Shown here: piece by piece, positions 33,726 through 47,280 of the stretch
How the letters are laid out: the number at the start of each line of letters is the position of its first letter
Numbering within the stretch: the stretch's first letter is position 1
Assembly (NCBI GenBank): GCA_001683735.1
Contig: LUGG01000003.1
Coordinates: forward strand, 1,798,001 to 1,862,000
Direction of reading: 5' to 3'
Length of the DNA stretch: 64,000 nt
Source: Grifola frondosa
Taxonomy: Eukaryota > Basidiomycota > Agaricomycetes > Polyporales > Grifolaceae
The notes under the pieces: model-generated
Told to the model about the DNA's origin: nothing
Databases searched by the model: none
The model's input: only the letters and a program-made list of their open reading frames with translations
Translations under genes and position numbers: made by a program

Positions 33726-36700
33726 ATATATGAGCTCAAAGTTTTTGAGGAGTCATGTATCTGAGATCATAAGCTTCACACAATGTAAGATTAAACACAA
33801 TCATTAACATTGTAAAGATATGACTTATATTGGAGGGGACAGACTTGAGTTATTTCACAAAATGAGATTTTATAATGTCGCATATGTAGAAATCCATGCC
33901 AAAGTGCAAAATAAATATGGCTAGAGAGGCAAACACAAAGCTAGTAAACAGATGTCTGCTTGCATGTGGGTACACCATATATACTCAAACAATAGATTAG
34001 ATAACAAGCATATGAATAAATTAATCAACAACATATGGAAGCAGGCTCCTTCATGTGATGATAACATTTAATGCATTTAAATGCATCAGGGTCCTTCACT
34101 GTAGCTTCCTTGACATAACTGCCCATGTATAAATTGTTCCGAAGGCACAACACATACTGTCACTATGGTGTCATGCATTTCAGCATAGGACCATAGTCGT
34201 GACATGTCAAACATCTCTAATGAAGTGTTAACTCCAATATTTATATGAGTGCCATTAAAATATACTCATCATTGTAACTTTGTTCACTTCAAAATGTTCA
34301 CCACTTTCTAATGCAATGACCATTGGCAGCTGTTTTAGATGCATATGCAGATACTTACCTGGTTCATCGACCCACATAGCCTTATCAATGTTGCCCTCAT
34401 CTATGAAGCCGTTAAATCAAACACATATAGAGTAAACTTACCTATGAATATCTGAGGTTCATATATTCCATCCATGAAAAGTGATGTGTGCTGCCATTGC
34501 TGAATCTTGAGCTGACCACTGGCTAGCCCAATCATCTCCATAGTTTAGAAATGGTGAAGAGTGTTTTCAAAGCAAGGTAGTAACATAAAAATTTATCACT
34601 CATTGGTCTTTATATTCATATTAGTGCTACACATGCCAAATTCATATGGGTGTTAATATGCAATCAAAAACATGCAGCCAAAAATAAGGTGATTAAGATA
34701 AAAGCTTCTGGATAGTCATCATTTGATTTCTTAATCCCCAACTGGCAACCTGCTGCCATATACAATCAGATGATTTTCTTCTGATGTAATGATGTTGTCA
34801 TTCCCCATCTCAAGCTCCAAACTGTGCTGAAGACCAAAATGAAATCTGAAACATTGAATGCTGAAGCATATGAAATCTACAAGCTTGATTCAAGGAAGAA
34901 TGTATATCAGTGCACTGCACTAGATAATATTAGGGTTGGTTTCTGATTTTTTAACCATCAGATTTCAGCACTGCAGGCAGTAGTGGCTAGCAACATTCTT
35001 GACAATCTTGCCAAGGAAAAGGACCACATGATGATTTTAACCATAATGGATGACATGCATCACAATTTACTAAATATGCATCATGTCTGAGAGGCATTTG
35101 TCACTGCAATGAAGGCTAAGCCATGAAAATTGACTCTCTCTCCAACAACCAGTTGGAGATGTATTATGTTGGCCAATTTGTTTATGCTATTGTCCAAAAG
35201 CATGTCAGTAAACTTACTGGTGATGCATATATGTTAGGTGTGTCTATCCATGCATTTATACAATGATTGTAATTGATGAGAAAAAGATTGGGCCTCTTGG
35301 GTGCTGGATAAAAAAGATGGAAGGACATTTCAACTGGCAGCATTCGGCCATATTGGTGATGATTGCATCTTGCCAATGGATGAGGGGTATAGCTGCCCAA
35401 AGCATCAAGCATATATTGAAGCACTGAAAGCTTCTGTGACATTCATCCTGAATGGAGATGGCATTTATGCTGCTGCACTGAAGATGAGCAATCTTTGTAG
35501 AAGAACATGTTTCATAATGTAATGAAAATTTCCAGGACGATGATATGAAGGTGCATGCTATGTGGATAAATCCATTTTCATATTCAAGCATCCAATAATC
35601 ATGCAGAAGTTGCAGACAGAATTGCACTTGCAATTACATTGTTGCAGGTCACTTGCACAATAGTCTCTGACTTCATTGCGATATGCAATCAACCGAATGA
35701 CAACTGTCAATGGTTCCACTACTTTATTCACTCAAAATTCATGCAATACATCATTGTGCTATTCAAAATCACCTTGTGGTAACGTGCGACATGGTGAAAC
35801 ACTTGCAACCCAATTATTCGGTGTCCTACATGCATCTACCTGGCAGATTACACACATTGAACTTGATCCCAGCCTTTTCAACTCTTATCCAGTCTCAGAT
35901 CATTTCCAGAACTGATTTAGCTATGTCATGCGACTCCACATGTCAACACAATGTTGCAACTATTATTTGTGGTGCATCTCGGATCATACTTCTGACACAA
36001 CATGTCTCTCTTTACAATAGATGCCCTGAGAAGGCCACACATCTACTTGCATATGCCTTTGCATGTTTTACATGCTGGTGCAGTGCATGGCTATATGTGG
36101 CAGGTGTAGTAGTTTAGCCACCATACATTCTGTATTCCCCTTTCACCCCGATTCCTTGTAGCTTACTTGTGTCACATTTTATCTCAGACCTTTGTTAATA
36201 TTGCGACTAACTTTGCCCTTACTAGTTAGTATATTTCACAGGATATGTTCATCACAAGGTACTTGCGATCAGCTTTTGATTTGTACTGAGATCTTTTTGT
36301 GTTTCAGGTGTGTAGAATAATTTATAAAAACTCATGTATAGTATGATATGAATCAGATACAAGATTCCCCCACAAGCACAGAGTTCAAAATTGTCAGCTT
36401 TACTTGTGATCACATGCACTCCCCACTTAACTCTACTCACACTGCAAAGCTGTGACTGCAAAACTTGTGACTATACGTGTAAACTATTATACACATTGCC
36501 ACTGCAAACCCTACAATCAAGGAGACCTCATTAGTTGTGATATGTGTGGAGTATGCAAAGAGACAATATCATTAAGCATTTCTTTTATATTGTTTCACGT
36601 TTCTAAACTTTCAGAGACACATGATTTACTTGTGATTCGTGAGTACAATCAGTCACATAGCACAGTGCAAGGGACCTCTGCAAGAAATCGGGAGCCCATT

Positions 36701-37713
36701 TGCACCATATCTCATTGCTACTGACTTTACAATTTATAGGATACATATTTGGTGTTTTATAGGTCAGAGTCAGCAAGAGAGTATCAACAACATTGAGGAG
36801 GCACCTAAACCAACAGTATGTCACTCTTATCCATGTGGTAACAGGTTTAACCAAATCTAGACAAAACACATCGGGACAGAAGCATGCGAGGCAGAGGGAA
36901 ACATGGGCACAAGCCATCTATGGTATTTACCTTTCCAATGCTGACCATAATATATGAAACATAATACAACAATCCAAGGCCATCATCTAGGAGCATAGTG
37001 ATATTGCCGAGGAAGTGATAGAAAATGAGTCTGCTGTCAAGCATAAAGGTAAGATGAAAAACAGGCTGAAGCCAAAATCACAGGTGAGTCACAAGAACAT
37101 GACAGGAAACATACAGAATATTTACTGCTTCTCTGTCTCCAAACTAATTTCTCGTAGCTTGCTGCCAAACTCAACGACTCCAATGCAGATGACTCGCTAA
37201 CTGACAAAAATGTAAACACTAAAGGTATGATCAATTGTGCTATATTTGATGGGGAGTAATGCTAACTACTGAATAACAGCTTCAAAAGCAACACCAGTGC
37301 TGACACAATCTAGCAGCATAATCTCGCAGCATGTAGACCTCCTCATCGAACACTTCATGAATGTGGATAACATCATTAATGCACGCTACAAGCTTCAAAA
37401 GGAAGTGACTGACATTAAACTGAGATGGATGGCTGGGAACAATGGTAGTGAAAATCAGAAATCTGATCCAGACAGTATGAAAAATGTGCCTGGAGAAGAG
37501 GTTAAGGATGAAATAGATAATGGAGAGCTGATAAAGGTGCATATACATAATTATCTATTCATTCACATTGAGCTGAACATTCGACAGCACAAGGCAGTTA
37601 GCTCCTCTCTGCTCAGTCCTTTGAAGCCCAAGGAGAACAAGTGATTAAAAGGGGTGAGCATATAATGCCATCTGATCAATTAACATTTGACATTTCTGGG
37701 GCAAACTGCAGGC

Positions 37714-39611
37714 CGATGATAAAACTTGAATGGGACCTGAACTAAAACCTAAACAAAATACATGCTCTCTCTCTGTATATGCAATGGTCATAGTTCGGAT
37801 CAGAAATCACAACGTATGTCATGAGTGGGCCTAATGGCTTCTCATCTGGGTTCTGAGCGTGAATGTAAATGCAAATATGAAGGGATGGGGAATGAAACTT
37901 GAAAGAAACACAGGGGGATAACTCAGCTCTAATCACAATGGTGTGATGTCAAACGCAAGGCTCATACAAACTCCCTGTGCTTCTCAGAAATGCAGTTGCA
38001 GTCTCCAGAAAATGCAGTCACAGTTGCAGTGGAAAATGCAATAGGAAACTCATAGGTTGACTCAGGATAAATGCAGTGTGAGATGAGTGAAGGATGTGAA
38101 GGTGATCACAATGAGTCGCAGTGCTGGAACTTAGCTCTGAACTTCAGAGGGAAACTTATCTTGTCTTGTCTCATCTGAGGTGTGTAAGGTAGATACAGGA
38201 CATATATCGATGAGTTTGAGCAAAAGCATGTGAAATCAGATATGTAGAGTGCTCGGAAAGCTGAATGTGAGCATGGGAAGTAAATGTGAAGCATGGAAAC
38301 AAGGGATAAATGTGTATGCAATGTACCTGAGGTAAAACAAAAAGATGTGAAGTATCACAATGGGAAAAGTGAAAATGAAACAAAAGAAAGTGGGATGAAA
38401 CATAGAAACCAGGGGACGAACCACTAGACTTGCCATATAAGGAACAGAAGCTCACATCGAGTCCGAGGATCATGACACAAATGCGATCAGGTGATATAAT
38501 CTTGCCCTGAGCATGTGGAAAGGTCTGGGATGCATAGCAATGATGGGAACTGGTGTGGACTGGTCAGAGTAGGATCAGAATGGACTTGGAAATGATAGAA
38601 AGTCATACAATGGCAGAGGCATGTGAAATTGGAATAATCAGGCCATCGAAGCTGAAGATGCTGAAAAGTTGCACTGAGGTGAAGTTGCAAGGATGCCAAA
38701 AGTGCTCAGAATGTACTCAGACTGTGAATCGGATGCAAGGAAGTGTGGTATAATTTGATCCTGGAGTCTCAAAGCATTGGGAATGCAATTGCAGTCGCAG
38801 TCACAATCATAGTTGCAAAGTGCACAGTCGCAATGTGGCCAATCAGGCTGCACTTGACTTGGTTGGGAATGTGAAGGGAATGCTGGACAGACTTCTTGGG
38901 AATAATCGGAATGATTCAGGGTCAATACGAGTGAGGAACATCCATGTGGTGCAATTGGGCAACTCAAAGGCGAAGGATGACTTTGTGATGCTACAACAAA
39001 ATGGAAAATAATGTGATGATGATGCGAATAATGTCAAATATGTGTGGGATCTATGCGAAGATGTGTCCGAAGTTTTGGAGACTCTGAGTGAATGATGAGC
39101 GAGGGAGTGTGTGACAAAGTGCAAAGCTGAGTGTGAGATATAGCAAGCTCATAGAAGACTCCAAAAGGCTGCAATAAAATGTGAAAATGATCAAATTGGT
39201 GCATAGAGCTGGTCATGGTCACCTTCGTGTCTCACACTCATCTCACACTATGTTCATCCTAAGTTATCCTGCAAGTTTCCTACTATGCTTCTTCACTGCC
39301 ACTGCATTTTTCACTGCGACTGTGACTGCATTTCTAAGAAGCACGAGGAGTTCATGCAAGCCTCACATTCAGCCTCACACCATTATGATTAGAGCTAAGT
39401 TATCCCCCTGCATTTTCTATCCAAGTTTCATTCCCCATCCCTTTGTATTCTCATTTGCATTCATGTTTGGAACCAAGACAAGAAGCTGTTAGGCCCACTC
39501 ATGACATACCTCATGACTTCTGATCTGAGCTACGATCTTCTTACATACAGAGATTGTGTGTGTTGTTTGTTTTTAGATTTTAGTTCAGGCCCCATTCGAG
39601 TCTTATCAATA
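37714..39611. repeat. Inverted-repeat pair, about 400-bp arms, 1.1-kb spacer
   Basis: The left arm (about 37714-38120) and the reverse complement of the right arm (about 39211-39611) match throughout. Both begin TGATAA..ACT.GAATGGG.CC, share the block GGGATGGGGAATGAAACTTG and end with a GATGAGTG stretch. The arms begin with TG, so an oppositely oriented pair of LTRs is possible; a TIR element is the alternative. No matching target duplication was found. The spacer is non-coding, with many GAATGTGAA-type repeats. Confidence 0.65.
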
Positions 39612-40787
39612 TGATGCTAAAGTTTAACATGGTGCTACTGGGCTTCACATTCCCCGCCTCCCTCTACATGCTGTTCAACACCCCGCCACCACTTCCCCCC
39701 TATATCTCATGCCCATGATTAGGAGATCACTATCAAAGAGTGTCCAATACATGTTACAGGTAGCACCTGCTCTCTCATTTCCCCATGGATCAACATGAGC
39801 CTCCATGAGGCAACCTTGGGCAAAAACATATGGTTATATGGCCATCACTCAGGAGACAGAGAAAGCTCAGAAAAGATTCCTGCAGAATACATCTGGTAAG
39901 TTTCATTATATTTGATGCACTGTATGTACTAATTCATGCCACAGGTCTAAGTGCAGAGTCTTTGCATGCACTTGCTGACATACGTGGAGAAGTATAGCCA
40001 TCTCTTGAAAACTCTCACTTTTCCAACTTCTCCAATAATGTTCAAGATTATCCCATGGAGGAGGATATGGCAGACATTCAAGATCTTGATTGGGAGACAG
40101 TGCTGGAGGACTTGCAGGAGAACACCATGTTCACCTATGCATTGAGGGATATCCAAGGCTCTCAGTGAGTAATTATATTTGTTTTTCTTTAAATCAGCTC
40201 ACTTACTTTATACACAGATGAAAATCTCATTGATATAGAGACATGCAAATGTGGCACCAGCAAATCTGCAACATGGATGAAAACTGGTGTCCACTCCTTT
40301 CCAACATCACTGATACAACTCCAAGAATCCATCCCCTCATCCATCTGATCCATCGAATGATAGTTTCATGATCAACATGATTAACTTCTACATGGCAGAC
40401 ACAACTGTGACAATCACTCAGACAGCTGACATCACATCTACTGCAGAGGTCCTCATTCATAATGGCTACCTCAGATCTACACCCATCAGCCCTACCCTTG
40501 CCATCTCCCTCTCAATGCTCGAACTGTTGTGATTTATCTGTCTGTTCAAGCCCTCCTTCAGTGTGAAGGCATTCACAAAGTTAATATGTCAATTTCTACA
40601 AGGTACACATTGATGCTATAGAATTATTATGTATACTAAGAAGATTGCACCCACACAAACAGATTCCATTTCAACATCATTTTTGTAGTGCTATTGCCAA
40701 CATGTTTGATGTATATCTCATGATCCTGCACAATGTCAAGAACCTGGTTTTTCATGCACTTAGTCATAGTATGCCCAACTGACACAT

Positions 40788-42963
40788 TGTCATGAGTATG
40801 TGGTATAAGATAGTAATCACTGTACAAAATGATCTCAATAAACACCAACCAAAATAGAAAAATCTATCTGTGGCAGGGCGAAATATACCGAAGGGAATCG
40901 AGGTATGAAATCAATTTTATACTGCACCAAGCTTGACGGGTTTTTCCTGCTTTCCCAGTTATAGGCCTGGCCGAATCCGTTGGGGGTGTTATCATCACGA
41001 AGGTAGGTACGATCCCAAGTGAATGTTTAAGATGATACGATGATGACTTGCCCGTAGTTTCACTTCTACCTCTCCTCGATATGTCTCCTGTTCTTGCTAT
41101 GCTCTCTCCGAGGAAGACTTCTCTTTCCTGTCCTATCAACAGTCAACCTTGCCCACCTCTGTATGGGGTTGCTGCACTGCTGTGACCTGGAAACTGGGGA
41201 CCAAGACTTCAACCTTGCCCACCTCTGTTGTGGGGTTTCCTGAAGTGATGTCCGGACTGTGGTAAGCAAGTCAACTGACTATGACTGCTTCTGGCTGTGA
41301 GACTTTGAGAGTAGAAATCTGGTGTGATTTGGTATGGAGTGAAGTGGGTGGTGGGGATACAGAATGGTATCCTTGCCGCCTTGGAGGTCCTCCTTGTTAG
41401 GGAAGTGCTGTGTCTGTGTGGCTGAGTGTGTACACCTATGTGCACACCTGTGATGACGTGAGATATCCCTGTGATACCTCAGTCAAGTGATCTAGTCTGC
41501 TGAGTCTGGGGGGAATCTGGAGGGTGATCCAAATTCCAGTGGAGACTGTGTTTCTGGCTGCTGCTGGTGGTTCATTCTTTGATCCAGTTTGCTTGGCCAA
41601 TTCTTTGCCCTCTCTAAGGCAAGAAAGGAGCTCTTTATATACCTTTTAGAGGGCCCAGAATTCTCCCCGGACTCTTCTTCTCAGACTGTTCCAGCACTTT
41701 CCGGGAGGCTCCAAGCACAAGAAACCATGGTAACTACTGTGCTAGAATCTTCCAGTCCTTTCCAATATGTTTTCCTGAATGTTCCAGCTGCATCTCCCTG
41801 CACTGCCTCTCTGACTTCCTCCAATCAGAGCTCTCCTAGGTCACCCGGCCCTCAGATTTGCATAGCTTTAGTAAGGCTCTTACAAATCTGGGGCAGGGGA
41901 TTACAAACCCAAGGTGCCCTTTTCTCCATTTCAAGGACCTTTCTCTCACAGAGTACATAGCCTTGAAGACTTTGTCATCCATTTGAGATATTCCCTGACT
42001 AATGGAGGTCCTCTACCTTATAAATTTGCACAGCCTTAGTAAGGCAATCACAAATCTAGGGTAGGGCCCTTACAAATCTGGGGGAGTTAGTCTGCCACTT
42101 TGAGAAGCACATGGTCTATGGTTCCAGGGCTGTGAGTCTCCTGAAGGCTGTTCTACATCACCTCAGGTGGCTTGTGGCTGTGTATCCCTGTGACCATTGC
42201 CATGCTTCTCTTTTCAAAGGCTGTACAGACTTTCCCAGGACTCTGCCTTTCTTCCAGTCCCTTCCAGAATTTGCTAACCTGATCTTCTTCTTCCTGTTTC
42301 CGCGATGTCCTGCTGTGTCCAACTCCTTGTCTCCTGACTTTCCTGCACCTGATTCTTTCCCGCACCTTCTTTTCCTCATGACCCTCCATGCTTTCCCATC
42401 CCATCCTACTTGATTTAACGATGGTTGTCTCGTTTACAAGCGGGTGAAGAGGGTAAATCATGGATTCCGGCTTCGTCATCTCGTTATCCGGACTGACAGC
42501 GTATAGGGAATATCGCCACCAGGTCATTGCATAGGAGACGAGCGAATGCTGAACGTACTCGTATCGTACTGCGAAACCAATGGTGCAGGTGCCGTCGATG
42601 TGAGAAAGGGCGAGGAATATTCGTGTTTCCTGGTACTGGATGATGTGGTCGATATGGCCCGTGAACGTAATTCCGGATCGATCTGTGAGGTGCACGAATC
42701 CGGACAGTGGCATGAGGTCGAATCCTGGCGAGTGTGTCGTATAATAGGATGGGGAACCGAGGATCGATTACCATGGGGCACCATGGCATGCGTCGATTGG
42801 GTGGGATTGGGTGGAGATTTGACATGATTGATGATGTCTAAACTCGATCCCGATGGTGACCTTCGTGTGCTGTGCATATTACGGCACTCGGTTGACTTGG
42901 TTGCCAAAGATGGTTATTTTGGCCCTGTCCAGGTACCAACCACGTTTGGTGCGTGACAGCGCC
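40788..42963 (-). repeat. Left arm of a 2.2-kb inverted repeat, LTR-like
   Basis: This arm is the reverse complement of 47281-49464 with matching landmarks along its length: the GTGGCAGGGCGAAATATAC end near 40870, a TATA box in the minus direction near 41632-41645 (TATATAAAG), and a residual frame reading DHIIQYQETRIFLALSHIDG near 42600. The TATA box, the TG/CA-ending GTGGCAGGG terminus and the lack of a transposase suggest that the core is a long terminal repeat, but homology continues outside that terminus to about 40788. Near its outer end this arm has lost CpGs that the other arm keeps. Confidence 0.75.
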
Positions 42964-43310
42964 TGCGGTGAATCAATTTAATGGAGAGCTCGAGAAAGGA
43001 TACTACGACAATGGGATTGACATGGACGAGGAATTGGATGTGGAGGCATTTGAGAAGGGCTTCGGTTCAGATGAGGATGGGTACGAGGACGAGGATGAGC
43101 ACGAGCACGAGTACGAGTACAAGTACGAACGCGAGCGCGAGCGCGAGGAGGAGGATGAGTAGGTTTTTTTTTTGTGGACTGAATTGCGCATATACTCTCT
43201 TGCTGAATTGATAGGAATACCAATATATATTACTGTGCTAAATACTACACTAATGGCTACAATAATATGTGAATGGTTAGTACCTGTAAACCAATACTAG
43301 GACTGCCCAT
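42964..43310 (+). other. CpG-retaining patch with acidic low-complexity frame
   Basis: A plus-strand frame (42953-43162) becomes a run of Glu/Asp/Tyr/Arg codons (DEDEHEHEYEYKYERERERE) from GAC/GAG-type hexamers. This looks like simple-sequence expansion rather than a folded protein. CpGs are intact here although the surroundings have lost them. Confidence 0.4.
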
Positions 43311-43556
43311 ATCGGTGGCGCTTCTGGCCGGACTTACCGGAGATCTTACCAATGCGTACCTGGTCAGTGCTCTATCTTATCTACATTTACCGTTCCTTAC
43401 CAGACCAAGCACTCTATTTTATGCGCACTTGCAATTCCTTACCGGACCGAGCGCTCAATCTTGCAATTCCTTACTGGAACTTGCACTGATTGTTGCATTA
43501 AGTGACAAGTGCCGGTAGCGCCAGGCGGTCTGGGCCAGATACAACTAATCCCGGTC
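43310..43556. repeat. CpG-rich patch with degenerate tandem units
   Basis: Units of the form CCTTACCRGACC.AGC.CTC recur at about 43393, 43438 and 43468, inside a patch whose ends both carry GGCGCT (CGGTGGCGCT at about 43312 and GTAGCGCCAGG near 43515). It may be a small foldback element. No target duplication was established. Confidence 0.4.
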
Positions 43557-44199
43557 AGAAATGGTAAGTAAATTGGAGAATATAATGTATTATTAATTAT
43601 ATATTATTATGTACATGCTTATACGGTATTGTAAGGTGGGGGCTTTTTGCTGATGTCATCACAAAACTTGGCTGAAAATATACAGAAAAAATATATTTAT
43701 GTACTAGCATGCCTGAAATGCCGCAGAGCCAGTTTTCATTGGACAACTTTAGTGTTGGTATGTCTCCCGCCTGCCTTTGCTGCTCACACTTGCTTGTGGT
43801 GCAGCATCGCTGGCCATGGCACATGCAGCGCAAGTGCAATCTCTGTGGAACTCACACTCAACACATCCATTCCTTGTCTTTCTTCTTCTCACCATGAATT
43901 GGGTGTATGCACAATGAAATAATAGGCATGTTTTGGATGGAAAGTCTCCCCTTAGTGGCAGGTTGATGTCACAGAGTTTGGTGGCAGGCCCTCCATTGCC
44001 ATTGTCTATGAAGCGAGTCACTTCTCTTGCCCTTGCACTGGCAGCTGTTCTCTGCGCCAATTGTCAGTATCTGATTCAGATGATATTGAATTATAAAATT
44101 ATAGAATTACAATGTGTATGATATAAGGAGCTTGAAATGCAATCAGCGCTGAGTGTGTAAAGTCATGTCGAACATGTCAAAAGTTGCATCAGATATGTC

Positions 44200-44540
44200 A
44201 AAAAGCATGTGAATGTGACAACCCCCCCCTCTATATATCAAATTCACCAGACGTTCTACCCTGGACCTGTGCTGATGTTTTTTGCTCTCTGTTTAAGGAT
44301 TTGATAGGGTAAAATGGCTGGTTTCAAGACTAGTCCTTACCCCTTTCTAGATTTTGAGTTTAGGAAGGTATTTCCCATCAGCGGAGCTCCAATCAACCTT
44401 GGTATCTCAGCAACTAGCAGGATTTAATGATTTACAGCCATTTGTAGAGCCACAGTCTCTTACAAAAAGTCATCCAATATTACTGAATGGAGAGAGGTCT
44501 CTACATGGCTGACAGTTTGATTACAATACCATTTAGACAA
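44200..44540. repeat. Deaminated copy of a repeat also present at 49.62-50.0 kb
   Basis: It shares a C-run followed by CTCTATA (44221) and the stretch TGTAGAGCC.CAGTCTCTTAC (44443) with the sequence at the right border of the block (49651 and 49914). Where the right copy has CpG this one has TpG or CpA. The poly-C tract could be the complement of a polypurine tract beside an LTR. Confidence 0.55.
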
Positions 44541-44816
44541 AATTATGTAACCCAGAATTAAATTGTCATTTACCAAAAAATCTATTTTATAATAAACCAT
44601 GTTCATTTTTAGATATTTTGAGTCCTATGCATATTTCAGTTTGAACACTGGTTGAAGTAATAGCGCTTTGACCCAGACTTCACCACTAGGTTCCTGCCTG
44701 TATATGCTGGTCCTTCCTCACTGCACCATTGGGTCTCAGGTCTTCATGTCTCAATATAACACCCTTGGAATTATATGGTGGTAAGTGACCTATAATATTC
44801 TTCATGCTAAACTCCT

Positions 44817-46640
44817 TTGATGAGTCAATTAGAGTGGGTCCTATCTGATGAGAGAGATGGAACCAGCCACCACATGTGGAAATGCAGCCTTTGTGATGAC
44901 AAACAACCCCAACCTCCCAGTGTTGCCATGTGCACTCAACATGAGAACAGCATGAAGCATCGGGACCTTCTCGAGCAAAAGGCCTTGTGCATGTTGCATT
45001 CTGACACCACCTCTCCCCTGAATGCTGTAAATGCACGATTCTCTCAAGATCTTGTTCAGAGTGCCACCCGCTCACTGCTGACCTTCCTAACCAGCCACAT
45101 CTCTTCTGAACATGCAGCAGTGTGCAGTCTGTCTTCACTCCCTCAACTAAATTGGGGGCTATTTGAAGCAAGTGAAGACAGCAGTCTGACACCATCACAG
45201 AAAGAGCATGCTGTCAAACTTATTGCGCTGACCCTTCTGGACAGGTTCGATGAGGAGTTCATCGAATCAGAAAATGATGATGGTGAATGATCAAAGGACG
45301 AGCTCCCCGAGTTCACAATGATCAAGCCGTGTGTCACTGGTAAGTTCTGCCACTCTCATCAAATAATGGACTGATGATGCTTCGGCAGTCGATGATGGGC
45401 TCACTGCAGTGCTTCATGCTTAAAAGCATGCACACTACCATGATACCACTGAGCTATCGTGTCAATGGTATCCATGGCAAGATAAAATCATGAGTTTTGC
45501 CCCACTTATTGAAAATATTGCATTCATTGCCACTGGCCACCCATCCTAAACATGCATCCTTAACATATTGATGCATCTCCCACAATCAGTCTTCTCGCAG
45601 CGGCAACTCGATCTGTTTATGTGGCTTCTCAAGGTGAATGATGTGGATGATGTTTCATTTGTGCTTAATGCAGACTCTCAACACCATGCTGCAAAAAGCA
45701 TGCAGCATCAATAGTATCCAGTATCAAGGGGCCCTCAGATATACATATTATGTCAATGACCTCAAGCAAATTATCGCACAGGTATGTGTTTACATGCTCA
45801 AAGACTGATCATATACCACATCTGACTCCATGAAACAAGAATTGGCCAATCCTTAAGTGTGACCACATCTCTCATTTTATCCTGAAGATACTGACAGTTG
45901 CATGCTTAGCGAAGCTCAGCAAGGCACACACTGGCTTCACAAAGTTTCCAATGATATCATTACCCCAATGGCCCGCCTTGGCAATCAAGACAATTTCATC
46001 CATGAGCTTGCTATGTTGGATGACATGATAGTTTGCATGCCCATCTGATGGTTTATGAAGCTGGAGAATGGATGACAGGAATTATATGTGAAATGCTGGC
46101 AGATGCAAGTGATCATGACAGATCCAGGTGCAGGGTGGTGAGTCATTCAGTGTGAGAACTTTGCGTTGTGCCATAATTGATTTTTGAAAAATTTCCCTGA
46201 GCTCCAACAAGGTGCAGCTCTGTATGGTTTAGTGAATGTAGTTTGCATCTTGGGCAAGTTTCTAGTGGTGAGTGAGAACATGAGCAACATGCTAATTTGT
46301 CATCCACATTGTAGATATCCAAGACCCGAAGGCTAACAACATTGCATCATGGACATTAACCAATCTGCAAGAGGAAAATTAATGGTGTGTGGAGGCGAAT
46401 GGGCATCAGGTCATAGGTTTTGCCATATGGATGTACTGCAATGATATGTCAGAAAACCTCTTGAAGAAATGAAATTAACACAATAGTGTCTTATTCACTC
46501 TCACAGAACTATCACATGCTGAGTCTCAAATGGAATATAATATTCATTTTCTGTTAACATCAAATCTTGCACCCCCATTTGAAATGATGAATGGCGTAGT
46601 TGATCAACTCATGTATGTATTATCATTATCAGTGCATTTC
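44817..46640 (+). pseudogene. Decayed transposon-type ORF with N-terminal zinc-finger-like motif
   Basis: A 157-codon open frame (44817-45290) has a Cys/His motif (WKCSLCDD ... CTQHENSMKH) resembling BED or C2H2 fingers at the front of transposases, and ends in an acidic tail. After what look like intron remnants, coding traces continue: SINSIQYQGALRYTYYVNDL (about 45710), DNFIHELAMLDDMIVCMPI, YVKCWQMQVIMTDPGAGW (about 46090-46138) and, in another frame, NIHFLLTSNLAPPFEMM (about 46560). In-frame TGA codons at 46046, 46073 and 46139 all stand where CGA (Arg) would fit. I know similar recurrent ORFs from mushroom genomes but cannot name the superfamily. It lies between the arms of the 2.2-kb inverted repeat. 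Confidence 0.55.
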
Positions 46641-47280
46641 ACCCAAGCTAAAACAGTTTTTAGTGAGGTGCAAAAAGAGGGCATCTGGGCATGAGATTGT
46701 GACTTGAATGAGCCTGTCCTAGTTGTGCCATTTGTACTTGCTCTTCTAGGTAACAATCCAATGCAGAGTGAATTTGTATGTCATATTGAATTGGCAGGAA
46801 AATTCTTTTGTTGAAATTGTTGGGTCAAGGGTCTCAATTTGAACAGTAACAAAGCAAATGTGAAATTAGGTGGGCACCCAGGTGACAGGGAGAGCAGGCA
46901 AGGGAGTAATGTGGAAAGTGTGGACACTGCAGACAGGACCAGTGATGATGAGCATACTTCTACGAAATCAAGACTGAAGCCGAAGGTGCAATGCAAACAT
47001 GCCCTTGAGACCATGTCAAATATGGTCACCACAGTTGACAGCCTTTGTGAAGATGAGTAACATTGTGGTTGAGTTGAACAACATATCTCATTATAGTTCA
47101 GGTGGGCAAGCCCCGCACCAAGTAACAAACTGCAGGTCAGTTGCAGACATACTTTACACAAGCCTGTTCCATTGACATAATGATCAAGTTGGCCAAAATG
47201 CACACAGAATCTGGCATAAAAGACATCTATCAAATGTACTTCATGAACAAGCTCTTTGACTCTTACAAGAAAAAATGAAA

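Noticed and set aside
45415..45480. tRNA-like segment on the minus strand (A-box-like TAGCTCAGTGG, then a TTTTAA loop in a CATGC/GCATG stem)
   Set aside because: The anticodon loop has the wrong size, no B-box (GGTTCGANTCC) or acceptor stem can be built, and it sits inside decayed transposon sequence. At most it is a tRNA-derived remnant.
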